Source: RUG754 sp045545455
GTDB lineage: Bacteria; Bacillota; Clostridia; Peptostreptococcales; Anaerovoracaceae
DNA length: 20,460 nt
Direction of reading: 5' to 3'
Assembly: GCA_045545455.1 (NCBI GenBank)
Contig: JAZQAY010000092.1
Location: 1 to 20,460 of the forward strand
Shown here: one piece after another, positions 13,215 to 20,460 of the stretch
Layout: every line of letters starts with the position of its first letter
How positions within the stretch are numbered: the stretch's first letter is position 1
Notes under the pieces: model-generated
What the model saw: only the letters and a program-made list of their open reading frames with translations
Databases searched by the model: none
What the model was told of the DNA's origin: nothing
Translations under genes and position numbers: made by a program

Positions 13215-13219
13215 GTTGA

Positions 13220-13417
13220 TATTGGACGCGTGTCATACGCATAACAGCCACCATGCTCACTAAGTGCCTTAGGGAGCTGGAGAACGACGGCCTGATCACC
13301 AGGACACAGTACCCGACTATCCCGCCTACGGTGGAATACTCCCTGGCGGAGAAGGGGAAGTCCCTGATACCCGCGCTGGAATCCGTATATAAGTGGGCAG
13401 ACGAACAGATGAAATAG
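13220..13417 (+). pseudogene. HxlR-family regulator remnant (C-terminal half)
   Basis: Directly after the sirtuin stop, the frame ending at TAG 13415-13417 encodes ITATMLTKCLRELENDGLI, followed by an EYSLAEKGKSL segment and a VYKWADEQ tail. This is the recognition helix, wing and final helix of an HxlR winged-helix regulator. A stop at 13217 closes the frame upstream, and the N-terminal ~45 residues (including the usual redox cysteine) are absent, so this is most likely a deletion remnant. If translated from ATG 13253 it would give 54 residues with no SD in front. The intact ancestor probably regulated the flavin protein that follows 23 bp later. Confidence 0.75.
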
Positions 13418-13440
13418 CGTAAGTGAAACAGGAGGAAGAC

Positions 13441-13914
13441 ATGAGAAGAACTGACAGAGAAGTAAAAGATATTAACGAGATAAGGCAGATCCTGGATGAG
13501 GCTAAGATCATGAGGCTGGGTCTGTTTGACGGGGACTACCCCTACGTGGTGCCCCTTCACTATGGATACGAACTTGAGGACGGGATCCTTACCTTTTACG
13601 CCCACGGCGCAAAGGAAGGACATAAGATAGATCTGATCAACGCGAACCCCGCGGCATGCGTGGAACTCGACTGCGACGTAGAGCTGATCGAAGCGGGAGA
13701 TGTGGCCTGCGGTTACGGATCCACATTCTCCTCGGTGATCGCAAGAGGCAAGGTCGAACTCGTGGCTGATGCGGACGAGAAGGTACACGGACTGAAGGTG
13801 CTCATGCGCCACCAGACCGGAAGAGAATTCGAGATGAATGAAAAGATGGCTGCGGCAGTGGCAGTGCTTAAATTTACTTCGACTGATTTTACTGCAAAAG
13901 CCAGAAAGAAATAG
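13441..13914 (+). CDS. NimA-like flavin protein (pyridoxamine 5'-phosphate oxidase family)
   Basis: A 157-residue split-barrel flavoprotein: MRRTDREVKDINEIRQILDE at the N-terminus, MRLGLFDGDYPYVVPLHYGYE, then FYAHGAKEGHKIDLINANP and the YGSTFSSVIARGKVELV strand pair. This is the pattern of the NimA/PPOX group, which binds FMN (or heme) and includes nitroimidazole-reducing proteins of anaerobes; many members have no known substrate. ATG 13441 was preferred because GGAGG (13431-13435) lies 5 nt upstream; an in-frame GTG at 13423 is weaker. It follows an HxlR remnant, the regulator type often linked to such flavin proteins, and starts a run of same-strand genes that ends at the terminator at 16039. 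Confidence 0.85.
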   Translation: MRRTDREVKDINEIRQILDEAKIMRLGLFDGDYPYVVPLHYGYELEDGILTFYAHGAKEGHKIDLINANPAACVELDCDVELIEAGDVACGYGSTFSSVIARGKVELVADADEKVHGLKVLMRHQTGREFEMNEKMAAAVAVLKFTSTDFTAKARKK

Positions 13915-13977
13915 AGAGTCCGGCTGGGGCTTGCGTCAGTTCTGCCTGCGCACCCCGATGGACGGAAGAAGGTATTT

Positions 13978-14637
13978 ATGACTGACAGGATCAGGGTCCT
14001 CGGCGACCCGAAATCTAAGAATACTTTTATACAGATGGTAGATGACCACGATCTGAAATATATGGATAATCTGGCGGCTGAACTCAAGCAGCAGGCAGGA
14101 GCCGACTGGTGCCTGGTGACAGTTAAGGTGAAAAGCTGGAATCAGGATCTGACGCCCTGGGAGGCTCCGCCGGTCTTCGGGTCAGATGGCTTTGGGGACG
14201 GAGCTTCGGAGACGCTCAGGCTCATCCTTGAAGAGGTGATCCCGGAGTTTGAAAGGGAGCATCCGGCTGAAGGACGAAGCTACTATATTGCAGGCTATTC
14301 CCTGGCGGGGCTGTTTGCCTTATGGGCGGGCTACTCCTGCAATGTGTTCAGCGGCTTAGTAGCAGCGTCGCCCTCGGTGTGGTACCCGGGCTGGAATGAT
14401 TTTGCGAAAAGCCATGAGTTTAGGGCAGGCCGCGCCTACTTAAGCCTCGGGGACAAAGAATCCCGCACCCACAACCAGGTGATGGCGAAAGTAGGGGAGA
14501 ATATTGAATGTCTTGAGAGGGTGCTTTGCGATAAGGGAGTGGAGTGCGTGCTTGAGTGGAACCAGGGGAATCACTTCCGCGACCCGGACAAGCGCACCGC
14601 CTGTGGCATGGCGTGGATGCTGAAGAGGGAGAAATAG
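13978..14637 (+). CDS. Alpha/beta hydrolase, esterase-like
   Basis: A 219-residue protein with a serine-hydrolase layout: nucleophile elbow GYSLAG (S108) after YYIAGYSLAGLFALWAGY, a likely acid D159 in YLSLGDKES, and H199 in WNQGNHFRD. This is the esterase-D/enterochelin-esterase-like pattern. The N-terminal 60 residues replace a strand-rich start with an unusual opening (RIRVLGDPKSKNTF). No signal peptide, so it acts in the cytosol. Substrate unknown; an acyl or peptide ester is likely. The SD is GAAGAAGG before ATG 13978. It is followed 18 bp later by a second, distantly related hydrolase. Confidence 0.8.
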   Translation: MTDRIRVLGDPKSKNTFIQMVDDHDLKYMDNLAAELKQQAGADWCLVTVKVKSWNQDLTPWEAPPVFGSDGFGDGASETLRLILEEVIPEFEREHPAEGRSYYIAGYSLAGLFALWAGYSCNVFSGLVAASPSVWYPGWNDFAKSHEFRAGRAYLSLGDKESRTHNQVMAKVGENIECLERVLCDKGVECVLEWNQGNHFRDPDKRTACGMAWMLKREK

Positions 14638-14655
14638 TAACTTACGGAGGACGAC

Positions 14656-15486
14656 ATGTTCAAGTTATGGCCGGATAAAGATATTACAGTGAAGAAGGCT
14701 AAGGCCGGCAGGGTGCCGCTTCTCATCCTGAGCCCTAAGGGAGGTGCAAAAAACGCGCCCGGGGTGCTTTGGATACATGGGGGCGGATACGCACTCGGAA
14801 TGAAGGAGATGGTCTACATGGGCCGCGCGGAGGAGCTGGTGAAGAAGTTCGGCGCGGTGGTGATCTCGCCGGGCTACAGGCTGGCGTTTCAGAAGCCGTA
14901 CCCCGCGGCGATAAATGACTGCTACAGAGCTCTCCTCTATATGAAAGATCACGCTGAGGAGCTCGGAGTGAGGTCCGACCAGATCATGGTGGGAGGCGAG
15001 AGCGCAGGCGGCGGTCTGACTGCGGCGCTTTGTATCCTGGCAAGGGACCTGGGGGAGGTGAACATCGCCTACCAGATGCCGCTTTACCCGATGCTGGATA
15101 ACCTGGATACTGATTCGTCCCGCGACAACCACGGAAGGATCTGGAATTCCAGAAGGAACCACCTGGGCTGGAAGATGTACCTGAGGGGAAAGGCCAAGGA
15201 CGAGGTCGATCCGTACGCTGCGGCTGCACGGGGGACGAATTACGCGGGACTTCCTCCGGCATACACATTCGTTGGAGACGGCGAGCCCTTCTACAGTGAG
15301 ACCCTTAAATATGTGGAGGACCTCAAGGCTGCCAGAGTTCCTGCAGAGGCAGACGTTTATCCATCGGACATGCACGCCTTCGATATGCTGACCCCGGAAA
15401 AGGAGATCAGCAGGCAGGCTGCGGAGAGGTTCAACGAGAAGTTTGAATACGCGATGAGGAATTATTTCAGAGAACAAAATATATAA
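14656..15486 (+). CDS. Alpha/beta hydrolase, hormone-sensitive-lipase type
   Basis: A 276-residue esterase. It shows the oxyanion-hole motif HGGGYALG (residues 41-48), the nucleophile GGESAGGGL (S116), an acid Asp in FVGDGEPF and the His in SDMHAFDML, all as in the HSL/bacterial carboxylesterase group IV family. The cytosolic enzyme probably cleaves short-chain or aromatic esters. GGAGG precedes ATG 14656. It lies in a same-strand run with the preceding hydrolase and a flavoprotein 12 bp downstream, suggesting co-expression, but not proving a pathway. Confidence 0.9.
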   Translation: MFKLWPDKDITVKKAKAGRVPLLILSPKGGAKNAPGVLWIHGGGYALGMKEMVYMGRAEELVKKFGAVVISPGYRLAFQKPYPAAINDCYRALLYMKDHAEELGVRSDQIMVGGESAGGGLTAALCILARDLGEVNIAYQMPLYPMLDNLDTDSSRDNHGRIWNSRRNHLGWKMYLRGKAKDEVDPYAAAARGTNYAGLPPAYTFVGDGEPFYSETLKYVEDLKAARVPAEADVYPSDMHAFDMLTPEKEISRQAAERFNEKFEYAMRNYFREQNI

Positions 15487-15498
15487 AAGGAGTGTACT

Positions 15499-16029
15499 AT
15501 GAAAGTTTTGGTTCTTAACGGAAGCCCCAGACCGAAGGGGAATACGGCTCAGATGATAGGGGCCTTCAAAGCAGGCGCAGAGGCTGCAGGCCACACGGTG
15601 GACGTGGTGGACGTTTGCAGAAAGAACATACATGGCTGTCTTGCATGTGAATACTGCCACACAAAGGGCGAGGGTAAATGCATCCAAAAGGACGACATGC
15701 AGGAGGTCTACGACCTTCTTAAAGATGCCGAGGTGCTGGTGATCGCATCTCCAATCTACTACCACGGAATGTCCGGCCAGATCAAGTGCTGTATCGACAG
15801 GTTCTACTCGGCTGCTTATCCGAACAAGCCTGAGAAGCTTAAGAAGGTGGCCATGTTCCTGAGTTCGGGCGACGACGAGATGTACGACGCCGCCAAGTTC
15901 TCCTACGACGGAGACTTTGTGGGCTACCTGGGGCTGGAGAGCCTGGGGATCTACACCACCCACGGCTACGATCCGGGCGTGCCCGTAGAAAAGTTGAACG
16001 CATTAAGGGCGCTTGGCGCAGGGCTGTAA
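15499..16029 (+). CDS. Iron-sulfur-type flavoprotein, paralogue of the 8.6-kb gene
   Basis: A 176-residue flavodoxin-fold protein with VLNGSPRPKGNTAQMIGAF (FMN phosphate loop), ASPIYYHGMSGQ and the same cysteine motif CX2CX2CX7C at C47/50/53/61 (CLACEYCHTKGEGKC). It may therefore carry FMN plus a compact 4Fe-4S cluster. The protein diverges from its 8.6-kb paralogue after residue ~115 and ends in a different C-terminus. SD AAAGGAG stands about 9 nt before ATG 15499. It closes the run that starts with the NimA-like protein and is followed by a strong terminator. The electron donor and acceptor are unknown. Confidence 0.85.
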   Translation: MKVLVLNGSPRPKGNTAQMIGAFKAGAEAAGHTVDVVDVCRKNIHGCLACEYCHTKGEGKCIQKDDMQEVYDLLKDAEVLVIASPIYYHGMSGQIKCCIDRFYSAAYPNKPEKLKKVAMFLSSGDDEMYDAAKFSYDGDFVGYLGLESLGIYTTHGYDPGVPVEKLNALRALGAGL

Positions 16030-16038
16030 TAGAATTAT

Positions 16039-16070
16039 AAAAGCACATGCCGGATGAGGCATGTGCTTTT
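16039..16070. terminator. Strong hairpin terminator, potentially bidirectional
   Basis: Perfect 13-bp stem AAAAGCACATGCC/GGCATGTGCTTTT (16039-16051, 16058-16070) with a 6-nt loop. A/T runs on both sides allow termination in both directions, fitting the convergent U32 gene on the minus strand. Confidence 0.9.
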
Positions 16071-16086
16071 GATTTGTATATGTTCG

Positions 16087-16192
16087 TATCGTGCATAGGC
16101 GTCCATTTTAGATATAAATACACGACCTCTGATTATATAGTTTTTTACAACTATCGTGCATAAGCGACTTATATTGTGACAAATACACGACC
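16087..16192. repeat. Pair of 41-bp imperfect direct repeats
   Basis: Units 16087-16127 and 16152-16192 share TATCGTGCATA.GCG at one end and AAATACACGACC at the other, with a variable centre. The two ends are themselves imperfectly complementary (CGTGCAT against ATACACG, one mismatch), so each unit can fold. They lie between convergent genes, with a short AT-rich spacer between them. This looks like a dispersed intergenic repeat family or a binding site; function unknown. Confidence 0.75.
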
Positions 16193-16220
16193 CTGCGTGA
16201 ATCAGGTATGGCAGCAGCTG

Positions 16221-18203
16221 TTATTTTGCAAATATATATGACTTTCCGGTGGCCTCGTCGTACTCCACTGAGTAAAGCGCACCCTTTCTGTCCTTCAGGG
16301 TACCGGGCTCGAATCTGTGCTCGGAGATCATAAGAGGCACGCCATCCATCTCATCTTTATCCAGGAGCTCCGGCGACTTTACGAACTCATTTGACATGCC
16401 GAGCTCCATCAAAGCTTCCGCCGCAGCGCGGTTGGTTATATTCAGCCCCGGGCCGCCGATCACTCTCACGCCCTTTTGCGCAAAATACTCCACCCAGGCG
16501 ATGCTGTTCACGGTCACGGCCGAATCATTCGCTGAGGCAGTATCCGCCAGCCTGTCGGCTTCCGCCCGGAGGAACTCGTCGTAGGGGCCTTTGGTTATCT
16601 GGGGAAGGATCACCGACTCGTCTTCCACTTCGAACACGGTGTCGTGAGGGATCAGCTCGCAGTCAGTGGATCCTGTCTTAAGCACCGGAGCCTTTCTCTC
16701 GAAGGACTCCTTAACGGCATCCTCGAGGCCGCTAAGCACCTGACGCCTTGCGGCGTTCAGCACGGATACCGGAAGGAAGACGTTGTCGTCCAATACGATC
16801 CGCACGTCTCCCAGGACGTATGCGGTGTCGCCGGTCTTGCGGAGCTGCTTCATGATATCCTTCTCCGTGAGCCCTGCCTTCACTGCCGGCTGCACCGGCA
16901 TCCCTGGATCCTGCAGGGTGAAGCTGATTCCCGACAGGGGGTCCTTGGAGGTGAGTTTGAGGGGTTCGCCCACCTTCGCCAGAACGAACATATCCACGGG
17001 GACTTTGCGCGCGGTCGAAGCGATGGCTTTGGAATTCTCAAGAAGTTCCTCTGAGATCAGCCGGTATACTTTGTCTCCCTTGACCACGCTGTCCTTGAGA
17101 TCACCCAGGATCACGCTTCCGGAGGGGGTCTTTTTTATCGAGGTCACCTTGAAGGAGGTGCTCTCCGACCCGCCCCTGATCTCCAGCACGTCGTGCATGC
17201 GGATTTCCCTGGAGGGGGAAACTTCGGCGAAGATGCCTTTTCCTGAGTTCCTGATAACGCGGCCCACGCAGACTCCGGTGTTCTTGGAGATTCCTGAGGT
17301 CATGAGGGCCTCGCCCGGGTCACCTTCAAGATAGCCCTCCGAGAAGCCGTCGCGGTTGAAGGCCTGAAGAAGGGTCTCCCGGTCAACATCGGACACGGTA
17401 TAAGTCCCGTTAGCGTAGTACTCGTCGATGTATTTTCTGTATATTGAGACCACGGTCGCCACGTATTCCGGCGATTTCATGCGGCCTTCGATCTTGAACG
17501 ACATGGCGCCCGCTTCGATAAGATCGCCTAGGCGGTCGATCATGCAGAGGTCCCTGGGGGACAGGGGGCTGGGATCATCGGAAGTCCCGCCCGCCGCGAA
17601 ACGATAGAGGTAGGGAAGGCGGCAGGGTTGAGCGCACATGCCTTTGTTCCCGGAGCGGCCGCCGATAAATCTTGATAGCTGACACTGCCCCGAATAGCAG
17701 ATACAAAGCGCCCCGTGCACGAAGACTTCCACTTCGCCCACCGCTGCGCACTCGCGTATATCCGAAAGAGTGCATTCCCTGGACAGCACGGTCCTTTTAT
17801 AACCGAGCTTCTGAGCGGCTTTCACCCCTTCTGCGTTATACACCGTCGCCTGTGTAGAAAGATGGAGTTCGAAGTCCGGAAGTGCGTCTCTTATCACCTT
17901 GCCCAGACCGAAGTCCTGGATTATCAGGGCGTCCACACCCATTTCATACAGTTTAGAGGCGTATTTCAGGGCCTGAGGCAGGTCTTTGTCGTCCATCAGG
18001 GTGTTCAGGGTAACGAAGGTCTTCACCCCCCTCAAATGGCCGAAATCCACGGCTTCCTTCATCTCTTCCAGGGTGAAGTTCCCCGCGCCGATCCTGGCGT
18101 TAAAAAGACTGCCGCCGAGATAGACGGCATCGGCGCCCGCGTTCACTGCGGCAATAAATTGTTCAGGCCCTCCCGCAGGGGCCAGTAATTCCACTTTTTT
18201 CAT
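16221..18203 (-). CDS. U32-family protein with DUF3656 (RlhA/TrhP-like)
   Basis: A 660-residue protein. The N-terminal ELLAPAGGPEQFIAAVNAGA and YLGG segment begins the U32 fold. The family motif with clustered cysteines reads EVFVHGALCICYSGQCQLS, followed by GMCAQPCR, and these Cys probably bind an Fe-S cluster. The later part (GDTAYVLGDVRIVLDD, FLPVSVLNAARRQVL) matches DUF3656, as in E. coli RlhA. Characterised relatives (TrhP, RlhA) use prephenate-linked hydroxylation of tRNA or 23S rRNA; U32 members annotated as collagenase-like peptidases lack firm proof. RNA hydroxylation is the likelier role. It lies on the minus strand, convergent with the 15499 gene, and has no strong SD before its ATG (18201-18203). 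Confidence 0.88.
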   Translation of the reverse strand: MKKVELLAPAGGPEQFIAAVNAGADAVYLGGSLFNARIGAGNFTLEEMKEAVDFGHLRGVKTFVTLNTLMDDKDLPQALKYASKLYEMGVDALIIQDFGLGKVIRDALPDFELHLSTQATVYNAEGVKAAQKLGYKRTVLSRECTLSDIRECAAVGEVEVFVHGALCICYSGQCQLSRFIGGRSGNKGMCAQPCRLPYLYRFAAGGTSDDPSPLSPRDLCMIDRLGDLIEAGAMSFKIEGRMKSPEYVATVVSIYRKYIDEYYANGTYTVSDVDRETLLQAFNRDGFSEGYLEGDPGEALMTSGISKNTGVCVGRVIRNSGKGIFAEVSPSREIRMHDVLEIRGGSESTSFKVTSIKKTPSGSVILGDLKDSVVKGDKVYRLISEELLENSKAIASTARKVPVDMFVLAKVGEPLKLTSKDPLSGISFTLQDPGMPVQPAVKAGLTEKDIMKQLRKTGDTAYVLGDVRIVLDDNVFLPVSVLNAARRQVLSGLEDAVKESFERKAPVLKTGSTDCELIPHDTVFEVEDESVILPQITKGPYDEFLRAEADRLADTASANDSAVTVNSIAWVEYFAQKGVRVIGGPGLNITNRAAAEALMELGMSNEFVKSPELLDKDEMDGVPLMISEHRFEPGTLKDRKGALYSVEYDEATGKSYIFAK

Positions 18204-18337
18204 ACTAATGATTCTACTATCTCATGGGGAGTTTTGCAAGGGGAAGAGGACAGAGTGAACGCAAAGAACCCGCCGCGGACGCTCGCCTCTGTCGGGACAT
18301 CCAGCAGCCCTGCAGCAGCCCGAAAAAGCATAAAGAA

Positions 18338-18365
18338 AAAGACCCGTTCGTCTGAACGGGTCTTT
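18338..18365 (-). terminator. Intrinsic terminator after the NhaC gene
   Basis: On the minus strand, a 12-bp stem (9 bp of GACCCGTTC/GAACGGGTC plus AAA/TTT) with loop 18350-18353 and a T-run TTTTTC beyond it. It separates the antiporter from the U32 gene. Confidence 0.9.
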
Positions 18366-18393
18366 AGGTTTGTTGATTCGATCGAATAATCGA

Positions 18394-19884
18394 TTAAGCT
18401 TCGAGAGCTCTGAGAGCTGCCTGTCTCTCTTCTTCTCTTTCCTGAAGTACCTTCTCATATTCTTCGTCAGTTAACTTGGTCATTGTGATTCCTGTGAATC
18501 CGAAGAAGATGGATACGCAAGGATTGAACCAGTTAAGGATAGCGAAAGGAATGTATGAGGAGTCTACCTGAAGGAAGGATCTCATTGTAGCACCGCAGGT
18601 GTTCCAAGGGAAGAAGTTGGATGTGATCGTACCGGAGTCTTCAAGACATCTTGAAAGGTTCTCGGGACGGAGTCTCATATCTTCGAATTTCTCCTTGAAC
18701 ATCTTACCGGGAAGTACGATTGCCAGATACTGGTCGCAGCATACAGCGTTTGTGATGATGCACATAAGCTCTGTAGCGAGTACCAGTCCGCCTCTGCCCT
18801 TAGCTACCTTAAGCAGTGCGTCTGCGATCTGAGCCATCATTCCGGTGGAGTCAACTACGCCGCCGAAGCACATTGCAAGGAGGATGATGGAAATTGTCCA
18901 CATCATTCCCTGAATGGAGTTGGAATCAAGCAGTGCTGCCAGCTTCTGCATCATGAGGTCAGCATCTTCATCAACGGAACCAAGGGAGATACCATTGTTC
19001 ATGGTTGTGAAGATAGCGTTCTTAAGATCAAGTCCCTGAGCATTCTCGATAGCCTCTCTGTTCCAGAAGAAGAAAGGAACACCGATGAGAGTACCAGCGA
19101 TAAGAGCGGGGATAGCGGGCATCTTGGTAGCTACTGCTACGATTACGAATACAGGAGGGATCAGTGCAACGATGCTTACCTTGGATGAAGAGGTGATGAA
19201 GTCACTGATCTGCTGTACAGCGGACATATCTACTTCGTTGTTGGAAGCATGCATGAATCCCATGATAGCATATGCAACCAGTGCGACGATCAGGGAAACA
19301 CCGGTGGTGTAGACCATGTGCTTGATGTGTCCGAACAGTGTAGCGCCTGCCATAGCAGGAGCAAGGTTGGTGGTATCAGAAAGCGGGGACATCTTGTCTC
19401 CGAAGTATGCTCCGGATACTACAGCACCTGCAGTCATAGCTGCGGGGAATCCAAGAGCTGTACCGATACCCATGATAGCTACTCCCATGGAACCTGCTGT
19501 GGACCAGGATGATCCGGTAGCAAGTGATACGATGGAGCAAAGGATAGCAGCGGTTACTAAGAAGATCTTAGGGCTGATAACCTTGATTCCATAGTACATC
19601 ATGGAAGGAATGGTTCCTGCTGCCATCCAGGATGATACCATAGCACCTACGATGGCGAGGATGAGGATAGCCTGCATGGATCTGTTGATAGCGGACAGGA
19701 TGCCCTGTTCCATGTAAGCCCATTTCCAGCCGTTCAGCATACCGATGATAGCGGCGAACGCTGCAGCGAGTAACAGTGCAACGTGCGGTTCTCCACCGTC
19801 GTCTACCTTAATAGACCAGTAGAGTAAGAAAATCATGACAGCCATTACAAGTAAAGTCTGCCAGAAGGGGATCTTTTTACCCAT
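18394..19884 (-). CDS. nhaC: NhaC-family Na+/H+ antiporter
   Basis: A 496-residue polytopic membrane protein with roughly a dozen hydrophobic segments. The family hallmark GAYFGDKMSPLSDTTNLAP (about residues 161-179) and ATGSSWSTAGSMGVA are clear. NhaC exchanges cytoplasmic Na+ for external H+ (some relatives move amino acids or malate with sodium), supporting pH and sodium balance. A strong SD, AAGGAGGA on the minus strand (19891-19898), lies 6-7 nt from the ATG at 19882-19884, under a good promoter. The C-terminal tail is acidic and charged (DEEYEKVLQEREEERQ), probably cytoplasmic. Neighbours on the same strand are unrelated in function. Codon use is strongly biased towards preferred codons, fitting high expression. 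Confidence 0.93.
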   Translation of the reverse strand: MGKKIPFWQTLLVMAVMIFLLYWSIKVDDGGEPHVALLLAAAFAAIIGMLNGWKWAYMEQGILSAINRSMQAILILAIVGAMVSSWMAAGTIPSMMYYGIKVISPKIFLVTAAILCSIVSLATGSSWSTAGSMGVAIMGIGTALGFPAAMTAGAVVSGAYFGDKMSPLSDTTNLAPAMAGATLFGHIKHMVYTTGVSLIVALVAYAIMGFMHASNNEVDMSAVQQISDFITSSSKVSIVALIPPVFVIVAVATKMPAIPALIAGTLIGVPFFFWNREAIENAQGLDLKNAIFTTMNNGISLGSVDEDADLMMQKLAALLDSNSIQGMMWTISIILLAMCFGGVVDSTGMMAQIADALLKVAKGRGGLVLATELMCIITNAVCCDQYLAIVLPGKMFKEKFEDMRLRPENLSRCLEDSGTITSNFFPWNTCGATMRSFLQVDSSYIPFAILNWFNPCVSIFFGFTGITMTKLTDEEYEKVLQEREEERQAALRALEA

Positions 19885-19949
19885 AATAAGTCCTCCTTAA
19901 ATAAAATAAGAAAAGTTAAATAAAGATAAGTACGCTTTCGCGCATATAT

Positions 19950-19979
19950 ATTATAAGTCAAAAAAATATATATTGTCAA
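19950..19979 (-). promoter_or_regulatory. Promoter of nhaC
   Basis: Minus-strand TTGACA (19974-19979), 18-bp spacer and TATAAT (19950-19955), about 66 bp before the start codon. The leader is too short for a large riboswitch. Confidence 0.75.
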
Positions 19980-20231
19980 TAAAATCACCGAATTATGGAT
20001 TGTATTTTTTCACGTAATGTTCACTTTTTTCACTAAAAAACCATAGATTGTACCTGTATTAAAACATACGGTTTTTGGCGTTAGTAGAGTGAAGTGAAAT
20101 CAAGATCCGGAAGGGAGTGTTTTGCGCTTTCATCCTATTATATATAATATAGGGGATCCTGCCCCGGGCGCCTCTTCCGGAGTGCAAAAAAGCCCTTTGA
20201 AAAAAGTTGTGAAAAAAGTGATTTTTGGGGG
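19980..20231. other. AT-rich non-coding region upstream of the rRNA promoter
   Basis: No gene is supported. It holds a 14-bp palindrome TATTATATATAATA (20136-20149), the 8-bp inverted repeat TCCGGAAG/CTTCCGGA (20106-20113 and 20174-20181) and A-tracts at 20186-20191, 20200-20205 and 20212-20217. The A-tracts lie just upstream of the -35 at 20232 and could act as an UP-like element. Confidence 0.6.
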
Positions 20232-20260
20232 TTGACATTGGCGGACATTGGTGATATATT
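20232..20260 (+). promoter_or_regulatory. Probable rRNA-operon promoter P1
   Basis: TTGACA (20232-20237), exact 17-bp spacer and TATATT (20255-20260), preceded by A-tracts. Start would be near 20267, at a hairpin GCTGTC/GACAGC (20267-20284). Confidence 0.65.
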
Positions 20261-20324
20261 AAAAAAGCTGTCGAAAATGACAGCCAAGCGCCTGAAAAAA
20301 CTTGTTAAAAAGTTAAAAAAGTGC

Positions 20325-20353
20325 TTGACAAGATAGCACTTCGGTGCTATCCT
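20325..20353 (+). promoter_or_regulatory. Second promoter-like element with hairpin in its spacer
   Basis: TTGACA (20325-20330), 17-bp spacer and TATCCT (20348-20353). The spacer overlaps a perfect hairpin GATAGCAC-TTCG-GTGCTATC (20332-20351). It could be a tandem P2 promoter, or simply a UUCG-capped hairpin in P1's leader RNA. Confidence 0.45.
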
Positions 20354-20360
20354 TGAATAG

Positions 20361-20460
20361 TTCCGCGTCATGCGGACCTGAACCTTGAAAACTTCATAGT
20401 GTAAGAATGATAGTAAGAGATCTTTGATCTCAAATCTATTTGAAACAATCAGCAGAATTG
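20361..20460 (+). other. Probable rRNA leader with boxA-like motif
   Basis: A boxA-like CCTTGAAAACT (20383-20393) sits between hairpins TCCGC/GCGGA (20362-20376) and GAGATC/GATCTC (20417-20431). This resembles leaders ahead of 16S genes in Firmicutes, but no rRNA gene begins inside the window, so the identity of the downstream gene is inferred. Confidence 0.55.

Noticed and set aside
14665..15963. Long minus-strand open frame opposite the two genes at 14656-15486 and 15499-16029
   Set aside because: No recognisable domains, no minus-strand SD at its start, and both plus-strand genes have clear motifs and SD sites; it is an antisense frame caused by codon bias.
16087..16192. The 41-bp pair as a CRISPR array
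   Set aside because: Only two copies, imperfect over the centre, no regular spacers and no cas genes nearby.
20138..20371. Minus-strand 77-codon frame across the rRNA promoter region
   Set aside because: It overlaps promoter elements and hairpins and has no SD or known domain.

Overview
The window looks like chromosomal DNA of an anaerobic Firmicute, most likely a Clostridia/Lachnospiraceae-type organism. Shine-Dalgarno (SD) sites are strong (AGGAGG/GGAGG), promoters are TTGACA/TATAAT-like, and lipoproteins carry a Gram-positive signal. Redox proteins are ferredoxin-fused (an aldo/keto reductase with two 4Fe-4S motifs, an EFR1-type flavodoxin-ferredoxin, two CX2CX2CX7C flavoproteins, a NimA-like flavin protein). 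The species cannot be named from the sequence alone.

Left edge (1-1.9 kb): an AT-rich block with a 5'-truncated gene of unknown function, a Fic-domain protein with a C-terminal winged helix, a 38-residue zinc-ribbon microgene and a small basic protein. It looks like accessory DNA. From 1.9 to 5.4 kb come a stand-alone B3/4 (PheRS-beta-like) protein, two lipoproteins, a Nudix ADP-sugar pyrophosphatase, a short membrane-anchored acidic protein and a DUF3990 protein.

Centre (5.4-9.2 kb): a redox block. An AKR/4Fe-4S protein and an EFR1 flavodoxin-ferredoxin end at a clear terminator. They are followed by a promoter with ATTG/CAAT operator-like boxes driving a bacterioferritin-like protein whose ferroxidase ligands look degraded, an OhrR-like MarR regulator with the reactive cysteine, a possible 15-codon micropeptide, and an iron-sulfur-type flavoprotein.

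From 9.2 to 13.2 kb: one probable transcription unit with an ornithine cyclodeaminase/mu-crystallin protein, a creatininase-family protein, DUF1653, a zinc-type macrodomain ADP-ribose hydrolase and a class M sirtuin (SirTM). Macrodomain plus SirTM is a writer/eraser pair for reversible protein ADP-ribosylation. The lipoate-carrier partners known from Streptococcus/Staphylococcus are absent here, and the sirtuin appears to have lost most zinc cysteines. This is the most interesting system in the window.

From 13.2 to 16.1 kb: an HxlR regulator remnant, a NimA/PPOX flavin protein, two alpha/beta hydrolases and a second CX2CX2CX7C flavoprotein, closed by a strong hairpin terminator. A pair of 41-bp repeats separates these from a minus-strand U32/DUF3656 protein and a minus-strand NhaC antiporter. 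The last ~250 bp read as an rRNA-operon promoter/leader (tandem promoter-like elements, boxA-like motif, hairpins); the window ends before any rRNA gene begins.
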